This document shows positions 3,647-9,230 of a stretch of 9,230 nt of DNA, one piece after another. The stretch lies in assembly GCA_031268055.1 (NCBI GenBank), contig JAIRXY010000069.1:1-9230 (forward strand), read 5' to 3'. The stretch's first letter is position 1, and each line of letters begins with the position of its first letter. A program made the position numbers and the translations under genes. Below the pieces are notes generated by a model, which worked only from the letters and a program-made list of their open reading frames with translations, was not told the DNA's origin and did no database searches. Origin of the DNA: Prevotellaceae bacterium. GTDB lineage: Bacteria; Bacteroidota; Bacteroidia; Bacteroidales; UBA932.

Positions 3647-6616
3647 ATGGTCAGCACAGCGCCCAGCATCAGGCAGCTCTACTTTAAGGATACCTCCTTT
3701 GCCAACCTGATGAACCGCCGCATATACAACATCCTGCTCATCGCCAGCCGGTACGACGTCTTCATGCTGGAGGACGACGGTCGGGTGGACGAGCAGATCT
3801 TCAACGAGTACGTTTCGCTCAACCTGCGCTACCCGCCGCGCTTCACGCAGGCGCTGACGCAGGCCGAGGCGCTGTCGCTGCTGCAGGAGCGCCCCTTTGA
3901 GCTCATCATCAGCATGCCCGGCGGCGACAGCGATACCTTTGAGCAGGCAAAGCGCATTAAGGCGCTGTACGCCAGCATCCCCATTGTGGTGCTCACGCCC
4001 TTTTCGCGCGCTGTCTCGCAGCGCATCGCCAACGAAGACTTGAGCGCTATCGACTACGTTTTCAGCTGGCTGGGCAACACCAACCTGCTCATGGCCATCA
4101 TCAAGCTCATAGAAGACCGCATGAACGTTGAGAGCGATGTGGCGGAGGCGGGCGTGCAGGTGCTGCTGTTTGTTGAAGATTCCATCCGCTTCTACTCCTC
4201 CATCCTGCCGCACCTCTACCAGATTATCTTCAAGCAGTCGCGCTCGTTCATGACCGAGGCGCTCAACGACCACCAGCGCATGCTGCGCATGCGCGGCCGC
4301 CCAAAGATAATGCTGGCGCGCACCTACGAGGAGGCCATTGCCATATACGACCGCTACAAGGATAACATGCTGGGGGTGATATCGGACGCGAGCTTTGAGC
4401 GCGACGGGAAAAAGGACAGGCTGGCGGGGGTGAGCCTCTGCCGGTATATTCGCTCCGTCGACAAGTTTATCCCCTTTCTGCTGCAATCGTCGGAGAGCGA
4501 AAACGCGCGGTACGCCCGCGAGATGGACGTGGATTTTATCGACAAAAACTCCAAAACGCTGGAGCTGGAGTTCCGCGATCACATAACCAGCGGCTTTGGG
4601 TTTGGCGACTTCGTTTTTCGCGACCCCGGCACGGGGCAGGAGGTGGAGCGCGTGGGCAACCTGCGCGACTTGCAGGATAAGATTTTCAGCATCCCCGACA
4701 GGTCGCTTGCCTACCACATCTCCAACAACCACATTTCGCGCTGGCTGTACTCCCGCGCCATGTTTCCGGTGGCCGAGTTTTTGCGGGGCATTACCTTTGA
4801 GGAGGGCGGTAGCCTCGACGAGGTGCGCAAAACAATTTTTGACGCCATTGTTCAGTACCGCAAAATTAAAAACCGCGGCGTGGTGGCCGTCTTTCAGCGC
4901 GACAGGTTTGACCGTTACTCCAACTTTGCCCGCATTGGCGAGGGGTCTATGGGGGGAAAGGCGCGGGGGCTGGCCTTTCTCGACGCGCTCATCAAGCGCA
5001 ACGTGGCGCTCAGCGAGGTGGAGAACCTGAACATCGCTATCCCCAAAACGGTGGCGCTCTGCACCGACATTTTCGATGAGTTTATGGAGCAAAACAACCT
5101 CTACCCCGTTGCCCTAAGCGATATTTCGGACGAAGAAATGCTGCAACGCTTCCTGAGCGCCCAGCTGCCGCGCCGCCTCATTGCCGATTTTCTGGCCTTC
5201 ATCGAGGCAATAGATTCGCCCATTGCCGTGCGGTCGTCGAGCCTGCTGGAGGATTCCCACTACCAGCCTTTTGCCGGCATTTACAGCACCTACATGATTC
5301 CCTACGTCAAGGAGAGCAAAACGACCACGCTGCGCATGCTCTACGAGGCGGTGAAGGGCGTGTACGCCTCGGTGTTCTTCAGGGATAGCAAGGCGTACAT
5401 GGCGGCAACGTCCAACGTGATAGACAGCGAGAAGATGGCCATCGTGCTGCAGGAGGTTTGCGGCAGCGCGTACGGGCAGCGCTACTACCCCTCGTTTTCG
5501 GGCGTAGCGCGCTCCGTCAACTTTTACCCCATAGCGCCGGAGCAGCCCGAGGACGGCGTGGCCAGCGTTGCGCTGGGGCTGGGAAAGTACATTGTGGACG
5601 GCGGCGTTACGCTGCGGTTTTCGCCGTGCCACCCCCAGAATATTTTGCAGCTGAGCATGCTCGACCTCGCGCTGCGCGAAACGCAGACGAAGTTCTACGC
5701 GCTCGACTTGGCAAAAAAGAGCTTTTCCCTCCAAACCGACGACGCATCCAACCTGCTCAAGCTGCCGGTATCCGAGGCCGAGAAGGACGGAACGCTGCGC
5801 CTCATTGCCTCCACCTACGACCCTGCCGACCAAATTATCCGCGACGGGCTGTACGAGGGAGGGCGGAAAATTATTTCCTTTGCCAACATCCTGCAGCACG
5901 GCGCCGTGCCCATTGCGCACGCGCTGGACCAAGCGCTGAAAATTGGCCATAGCGAAATGGCGCGCCACGTAGAAATTGAGTTTGCCGTAAACCTCTCCTA
6001 CAGCAGCGACACGCCGAGTACGCTGTACTTGCTGCAAATCCGTCCGGTGGTGGACAGCCGCGAGGTGATAAGCGAAAACCTTGCGGAGATACCGCAGGAG
6101 CAGGTTATCATCAGCACAGACAGCGCGCTGGGGCACGGCGCTGTCGGCGACGTGTACGACGTGGTGTACGTGAAGCCCGAAAAGTTTAGCGCGTCGAACA
6201 ACCAGCTCACGGCCTACGACGTTGAAAAAATCAACCGCCAGCTCGTGAGCGAGGGGCGCGGCTACGTGCTGGTTGGCCCCGGACGCTGGGGCAGCAGCGA
6301 TACAAGCTTGGGTATTCCGGTCAAGTGGCCGCATATTTCGGGGGCGCGCCTCATCGTCGAAGCGGGGCTTACCGCCTACCGCATAGACCCAAGTCAGGGT
6401 ACGCACTTTTTTCACAACCTCACCTCGCTGCACGTGGGCTACTTCACCGTGAACTCCTACCTCAAGGAGGGCGGCGGCTTTTACGACGTTGACTTCCTCA
6501 ACGCGCAGCCTGCTGCTACCGAAACGGCCTACATCCGCCACGTGCGCTTCAGCAGCCCCATTGCCATAAAGATTGACGGGAAAAAAAGCAGAGGGGTGGT
6601 GATGAAGCCGATGTGA
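3647..6616 (+). CDS. double receiver-like / PPDK_N ATP-binding hybrid protein (not a complete PEP synthase)
   Basis: A 989-residue cytosolic protein with no signal peptide or membrane segment. Residues about 25-160 look like a receiver domain that has lost its phosphorylation site: the acidic pair is absent (LIASRYD), the acceptor position reads ISMPGGDSD, Thr117 remains, and no Lys follows. Residues about 169-315 look like a second, intact receiver: Glu177-Asp178 in FVEDS, Asp247 in VISDASF, Ser281-Ser282, Lys300 in FIDKNS. Residues about 425-800 are a PPDK/PEP-synthase N-terminal ATP-binding domain: GEGSMGGKARGLAFLDAL at 431-448, AVRSSSLLEDS with Arg529, FAGIYSTY, and the closing LQIRPVVD at 796-803. 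Residues 801-989 are unassigned, with GPGRWGSSD at 877-885 and GTHFFHNLTS at 918-927. The swivelling His domain (TGG...H) and the PEP/pyruvate TIM barrel are missing, so PEP synthesis is not expected. I infer an ATP-dependent phosphotransfer or sensing role under phospho-control. It is preceded by its own promoter and appears monocistronic. Automatic annotation as PEP synthase would mislead. Confidence 0.88.
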   Translation: MVSTAPSIRQLYFKDTSFANLMNRRIYNILLIASRYDVFMLEDDGRVDEQIFNEYVSLNLRYPPRFTQALTQAEALSLLQERPFELIISMPGGDSDTFEQAKRIKALYASIPIVVLTPFSRAVSQRIANEDLSAIDYVFSWLGNTNLLMAIIKLIEDRMNVESDVAEAGVQVLLFVEDSIRFYSSILPHLYQIIFKQSRSFMTEALNDHQRMLRMRGRPKIMLARTYEEAIAIYDRYKDNMLGVISDASFERDGKKDRLAGVSLCRYIRSVDKFIPFLLQSSESENARYAREMDVDFIDKNSKTLELEFRDHITSGFGFGDFVFRDPGTGQEVERVGNLRDLQDKIFSIPDRSLAYHISNNHISRWLYSRAMFPVAEFLRGITFEEGGSLDEVRKTIFDAIVQYRKIKNRGVVAVFQRDRFDRYSNFARIGEGSMGGKARGLAFLDALIKRNVALSEVENLNIAIPKTVALCTDIFDEFMEQNNLYPVALSDISDEEMLQRFLSAQLPRRLIADFLAFIEAIDSPIAVRSSSLLEDSHYQPFAGIYSTYMIPYVKESKTTTLRMLYEAVKGVYASVFFRDSKAYMAATSNVIDSEKMAIVLQEVCGSAYGQRYYPSFSGVARSVNFYPIAPEQPEDGVASVALGLGKYIVDGGVTLRFSPCHPQNILQLSMLDLALRETQTKFYALDLAKKSFSLQTDDASNLLKLPVSEAEKDGTLRLIASTYDPADQIIRDGLYEGGRKIISFANILQHGAVPIAHALDQALKIGHSEMARHVEIEFAVNLSYSSDTPSTLYLLQIRPVVDSREVISENLAEIPQEQVIISTDSALGHGAVGDVYDVVYVKPEKFSASNNQLTAYDVEKINRQLVSEGRGYVLVGPGRWGSSDTSLGIPVKWPHISGARLIVEAGLTAYRIDPSQGTHFFHNLTSLHVGYFTVNSYLKEGGGFYDVDFLNAQPAATETAYIRHVRFSSPIAIKIDGKKSRGVVMKPM

Positions 6617-6620
6617 GAAA

Positions 6621-6641
6621 TTTTGAATTTTGAATTTTGAA
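6621..6641 (+). repeat. three tandem TTTTGAA units after the stop codon
   Basis: TTTTGAA occurs three times without gaps, starting 4 bases after the TGA of the receiver/PPDK_N gene, followed by a partial TTGG. Such AATTTTGAATT tracts look like slippage products in AT-rich spacers. It does not form a terminator hairpin. Confidence 0.85.
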
Positions 6642-6798
6642 TTGGCTTGCGCAAAAAAGCTGCATTACCCCACTTTTTGGGCGCGCGAATAAGCGTCAGA
6701 ATCCGTATCCTTTCAGCGGTTTACCGCGCTGTAGATGAGCTCCATAACCAAAAATGTCGATTGAAGCTGTCAGTCAGGCCGGAATTTTGCTCTGAGCG

Positions 6799-6829
6799 TT
6801 GCATTTCCGCCATTTAAATGCTACTTTTA
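6799..6829 (+). promoter_or_regulatory. promoter for radA
   Basis: TTG at 6799-6801 and TACTTTTA at 6822-6829 are 20 bases apart, a Bacteroidota-type -33/-7 pair with one mismatch in the -7 box (A for the final G), followed by a C-rich stretch. Expected transcription start is near 6836, leaving a leader of about 40 bases before ATG 6875. It overlaps the more upstream ATG at 6818, which argues against that start. Confidence 0.6.
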
Positions 6830-6874
6830 CACCCCCCAAAGCGCACTAAAACTTTTGGGCTACCTTATCAAAAA

Positions 6875-8254
6875 ATGGCCAAAATACACAAGGCATACTT
6901 TTGTCAGAGCTGCGGCTACGAATCGGCTAAGTGGCTGGGGCGTTGCCCGTCGTGCAACGAGTGGAACACGTTTGTGGAGGAGTTGGTCACCAAGGACAAG
7001 GACAGCGGCGGTGGGCAGCTTTCGTTCCTGCCGCAGGGTAACGCCAAGCCTTTGCCCATAGACAGCATCAGCATTGCGCCGGAGCCTCGCATGGGGCTGG
7101 GCAGCAACGAGGTGGACAGGATTCTCGGCGGCGGGCTTGTGCCGGGCAGCATGGTGCTCATTGGCGGTGAGCCGGGTATCGGTAAGTCGACGCTGGCGCT
7201 ACAGCTGGCGCTGAAAAATCCGCTCATGAAAACGCTCTACGTGAGCGGCGAGGAGAGCGCCCAGCAAATCAAGCTGCGCGCCGACCGCCTTGGCGGTAGC
7301 GGAAAAGAGTGCTACATTTTGAGCGAAACGCTGCTCGAAAATATCCTGGCGCACGCACAGGAGCTAAAGCCTAACCTTATCATTATTGACTCTATCCAAA
7401 CGCTGGCCAGCAAGCGCATTGAGAGCTCTCCGGGCAGCGTTTCGCAAATACGCGACTGCGCCGCCATGCTGCTCAAGTACGCCAAGGAAACGGGAACGCC
7501 TGTCTTTGTCATCGGGCACATCACCAAGGACGGGGTCATTGCCGGCCCCAAGGTGCTGGAGCACATCGTGGACGTGGTAATGCAGTTTGAGGGCGACAAC
7601 CAGCACATATACCGCATACTGCGCTCTACCAAAAACCGCTTTGGCTCAACCTCCGAGCTGGGCATTTTTGAGATGACCGGCGCAGGGCTGCGCGAAGTCA
7701 GCAACCCGTCGGAAATACTCATCACGCACCACCACGAGCTGCTGAGCGGCGTTGCCATTGCCGCGTCGGTGGACGGCGTGCGGCCTTTCCTAATCGAAAT
7801 TCAATCGCTGGTGAGCACGGCGGTGTACGGCACGCCGCAGCGCAGCACTACGGGATTCGACATTCGCCGCCTCAACATGCTGCTCGCCGTGCTCGAAAAG
7901 CGGGCGGGATTTCGCCTCGCCAGCAAGGATGTTTTCCTGAACATTGCCGGAGGCATTAAGGTGAGCGACCCCGCCATTGACCTTGCGGTGGCGGTGGCAA
8001 CGCTCTCCTCCAACCTCGACCTGCCAATACCCGCCGGATGCTGCTTTGCCGCAGAGGTGGGGCTGTCGGGCGAAGTGCGGCCGGTTGCCCGCGTTGACCA
8101 GCGCATATCGGAAGCCGAAAAGCTGGGCTTCAAAAAAATCTTTGTGTCCACATACAACCAAAAGGGGCTTAAAGCGTCAGGCGGCATAGAGGTTGTTTTT
8201 TCCGGCAAAATAGAGGAAATGCTGCATAAGCTGTTTAAGCAAAATAACAGCTAA
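6875..8254 (+). CDS. radA: RadA/Sms DNA repair and recombination ATPase
   Basis: RadA (Sms) is a RecA-like hexameric ATPase that drives branch migration and processing of recombination intermediates on DNA. All landmarks are present (459 residues from this start, normal for the family): a C4 zinc finger with Cys10, Cys13, Cys24 and Cys27 (CQSCGYESAKWLGRCPSCNEW spans about 10-30); Walker A GEPGIGKST at 98-106; Walker B LIIIDS at 168-173; the RadA-specific KNRFG motif at 260-264; and a C-terminal Lon-protease-like domain from about 285 that ends in the VVFSGKIEEML region. The open frame extends to an ATG at 6818, but the MAKIHKAYFCQSCG start fits the family, the 19 extra residues look random, and a promoter overlaps them. 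It converges with the phosphopantetheinyl transferase gene, 6 bases separating the stop codons. No co-transcribed partner is visible. Confidence 0.97.
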   Translation: MAKIHKAYFCQSCGYESAKWLGRCPSCNEWNTFVEELVTKDKDSGGGQLSFLPQGNAKPLPIDSISIAPEPRMGLGSNEVDRILGGGLVPGSMVLIGGEPGIGKSTLALQLALKNPLMKTLYVSGEESAQQIKLRADRLGGSGKECYILSETLLENILAHAQELKPNLIIIDSIQTLASKRIESSPGSVSQIRDCAAMLLKYAKETGTPVFVIGHITKDGVIAGPKVLEHIVDVVMQFEGDNQHIYRILRSTKNRFGSTSELGIFEMTGAGLREVSNPSEILITHHHELLSGVAIAASVDGVRPFLIEIQSLVSTAVYGTPQRSTTGFDIRRLNMLLAVLEKRAGFRLASKDVFLNIAGGIKVSDPAIDLAVAVATLSSNLDLPIPAGCCFAAEVGLSGEVRPVARVDQRISEAEKLGFKKIFVSTYNQKGLKASGGIEVVFSGKIEEMLHKLFKQNNS

Positions 8255-8259
8255 TGCTG

Positions 8260-8277
8260 CCTACGCAAATGCGTAGG
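8260..8277. terminator. shared hairpin between the convergent radA and PPTase genes
   Basis: CCTACGCA (8260-8267), AA, TGCGTAGG (8270-8277) form a perfect 8-base stem six bases after the radA stop. An outer GCTG (8256-8259) can pair with CAGC (8281-8284) across a TGA bulge. The stem overlaps the last codons of the minus-strand PPTase gene, so it could end transcription on both strands. There is no T-tract, so factor-independent termination is uncertain. Confidence 0.5.
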
Positions 8278-8923
8278 TGACAGCCACGCCATCTATAATT
8301 CGGTAGCGCACCGTAAAGTCTGCTATGCGGTTTTTTCCTGCAAAGCGCGCCGCTATGCTCCCCTCCTCGCCAACGTCGAAGGGGCTTAGCTGTATGCGCT
8401 CGGCAAAATCTACGCCCTCCTCGCCGGCAAGCTTGTACACGGTCTCCTTGGCGCACCACGCCACGCACTGCTGCGCCAGCGTAGCGCAGTCCGCCAGCTC
8501 GCCTGCCGACAGGTAGCGCGGCGCGGCTTTTGCAAAGCTGCGCGACATATCCTCAACGTCAATCCCTGCCTCCCTGCACGGGTGCAGCGCAACGGCCACA
8601 TGGCGGCGCGTGTGCGAAATGCTGATGCGGCGGGAGCCCGCCGAGAGGCAGGGCTTCCCGCTGCTGCAGTGGTGCAGCGCCTCCTCAACGCCCAGCACGC
8701 TGTGCAGCAGGTGAAGCGTTGCGGCGCGCTCGCGCATTCGCTTTGCGCTGCCCAGCTGCCGGTACTCCCGCTCTTCCTGCTCCGAAAAAAACTTGCGGGG
8801 CGGCATGATTTCCTCGTCCGGCATTTCGGCTACGGCAATGCATGAGCCATCGTGGTTGGTATGGTGTAAAAGAAGCATCGCTACATGTTTTACGGGTATG
8901 ATTTTGGGCGTAAAGATAGGCAT
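8261..8923 (-). CDS. 4'-phosphopantetheinyl transferase, Sfp/AcpS superfamily
   Basis: Transfers the 4'-phosphopantetheine arm of coenzyme A to a conserved serine of carrier proteins (ACP of fatty acid synthesis, or polyketide/aryl-polyene/peptide carriers), cytosolic. The product has 220 residues, typical for single-chain Sfp-like enzymes. Visible motifs: SISHT at 101-105, GIDVED at 120-125 with Mg-binding Asp122 and Glu124, and WCAKETVYKL at 156-165 with Lys159, Glu160 and Lys164, corresponding to the WxxKExxxK signature. The upstream start is kept because an MPIF... opening resembles other Bacteroidota Sfp-like proteins. Met16 (codon at 8876-8878, giving 205 residues) is an alternative, because a promoter-like TATCTTTA lies inside the first codons. 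No carrier protein or synthase gene is adjacent, so the target is unknown; it may be the housekeeping enzyme. It is convergent with radA. Confidence 0.92.
   Translation of the reverse strand: MPIFTPKIIPVKHVAMLLLHHTNHDGSCIAVAEMPDEEIMPPRKFFSEQEEREYRQLGSAKRMRERAATLHLLHSVLGVEEALHHCSSGKPCLSAGSRRISISHTRRHVAVALHPCREAGIDVEDMSRSFAKAAPRYLSAGELADCATLAQQCVAWCAKETVYKLAGEEGVDFAERIQLSPFDVGEEGSIAARFAGKNRIADFTVRYRIIDGVAVTYAFA
8911..8918 (-). promoter_or_regulatory. possible -7 box at the PPTase start
   Basis: On the minus strand this reads TATCTTTA followed by CGCCC, one base from TAnnTTTG and with the same trailing text as the box before the transglycosylase. It lies within codons 2-5 of the longer PPTase reading frame. 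If it is functional, translation would start at Met16. No clear -33 TTG is present at the right spacing, and the match may simply reflect the codons for Pro-Ile-Phe-Thr. Confidence 0.3.
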
Positions 8924-9026
8924 TAGCGCTGAAAATTAAGGTGGCTGCAAAATGTTAAAATTTCATCAACAGATGGTAATGCTACGCTGCAATAAGCCAA
9001 ATAAGATTTTTATAGCAATTTATAGC

Positions 9027-9056
9027 TTGGTTGTACAAGTTTTTTTACTATGTTTG
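9027..9056 (+). promoter_or_regulatory. promoter for the secreted-protein gene at the right edge
   Basis: TTG at 9027-9029 and TATGTTTG at 9049-9056 are 19 bases apart and match the Bacteroidota -33/-7 consensus without mismatch. Expected transcription start is near 9063, giving a leader of about 75-80 bases, AT-rich and without a Shine-Dalgarno before ATG 9141. Confidence 0.65.
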
Positions 9057-9140
9057 AAATCATTTTACGACTAACTCATAATCTAAACATTGCGCATTGA
9101 ACTATTTTGGAATATTACGCTAACTGTAAATTCAAAATCT

Positions 9141-9230
9141 ATGAAAATGTTTTTTAGACAACTCTCACTCCTCGCTGCCGTGGCGTTGGGAGTAGGGAAT
9201 GTGCGAGGTGAAATTCGCACCATAACCATA
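9141..9230 (+). CDS. secreted protein of unknown function, N-terminal 30 residues (runs off the window)
   Basis: The frame opens MKMFFRQLSLLAAVALGVGN and stays open to the window edge. It has the form of a Sec signal peptide: Lys2 and Arg6, a hydrophobic core LSLLAAVALGVG, then VRGE as a possible signal peptidase I site near residues 21-23. No Cys follows the core in the visible part, so a lipoprotein is not indicated. The mature protein would start about EIRTITI, too short to assign a family. A well-matched promoter and an A-rich leader (TAAATTCAAAATCT) support a real gene start. The codon at 9147 (second Met) is an alternative start. Confidence 0.72.
   Translation, partial: MKMFFRQLSLLAAVALGVGNVRGEIRTITI

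Noticed and set aside
3632..6541. Minus-strand open frames of 486 and 475 codons opposite the receiver/PPDK_N gene
   Set aside because: The sense strand carries recognisable domains over its full length. The antisense translations show biased composition and no motifs, as expected from codon bias in a GC-rich gene.
3647..6616. Annotation as phosphoenolpyruvate synthase (ppsA)
   Set aside because: The phospho-histidine domain and the PEP-binding barrel are absent, and receiver-like domains occupy the N-terminus.
6642..6700. Terminator after the receiver/PPDK_N gene (CCCCA...TTGGG near 6668-6681)
   Set aside because: The stem is only about 4-5 bases and has no convincing T-tract after it.
8410..8845. 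Frames of 92 and 87 codons overlapping the PPTase gene
   Set aside because: They overlap the motif-bearing PPTase frame and carry no features of their own.

Overview
The window looks like a chromosomal stretch from a member of the Bacteroidota, probably Bacteroidales. The reasons are: promoter-like motifs of the TAnnTTTG class with an upstream TTG about 19-20 bases away; A-rich leaders without Shine-Dalgarno sequences; GC-rich genes separated by AT-rich spacers holding short palindromes and 9-base periodic repeats; and proteins (SLT transglycosylase, GPH symporter, receiver/PPDK_N hybrid) that resemble Bacteroidota homologues. No tRNA, rRNA, CRISPR array, transposase or phage gene was recognised.

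Layout. On the minus strand at the left edge, a secreted lytic transglycosylase (151-1128) reads directly into the first 48 codons of uvrA (1-144). After a 303-base spacer, a GPH-family sugar/cation symporter (1432-2856) lies on the plus strand. A 790-base gene-free region follows (2857-3646). It is packed with inverted repeats, including a 29+29 base near-perfect hairpin nested inside a 13-base inverted repeat, and with 9-base periodic repeats. It ends in a convincing promoter for the largest gene.

That gene (3647-6616, 989 residues) is the most unusual item. It has two receiver-like domains, the first without the usual acceptor residues and the second with them. These are followed by a PPDK/PEP-synthase type ATP-binding domain and a C-terminal region I cannot assign. 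The swivelling phospho-histidine domain and the PEP/pyruvate barrel are absent, so it cannot be an ordinary PEP synthase. It looks like a signalling or phosphotransfer protein built on an ATP-grasp fold.

Further right are radA (6875-8254, plus), a convergent 4'-phosphopantetheinyl transferase (8261-8923, minus) whose 3' end shares a hairpin with the end of radA, and the first 30 codons of a secreted protein (9141-9230, plus) behind a good promoter. The genes are mostly separately promoted housekeeping units (DNA repair, cell wall turnover, sugar uptake, carrier-protein activation). Apart from the transglycosylase-uvrA pair there is no operon, and no clear multi-gene novel system is visible. 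The receiver/PPDK_N hybrid and the repeat-rich spacer in front of it are the parts most worth pursuing.
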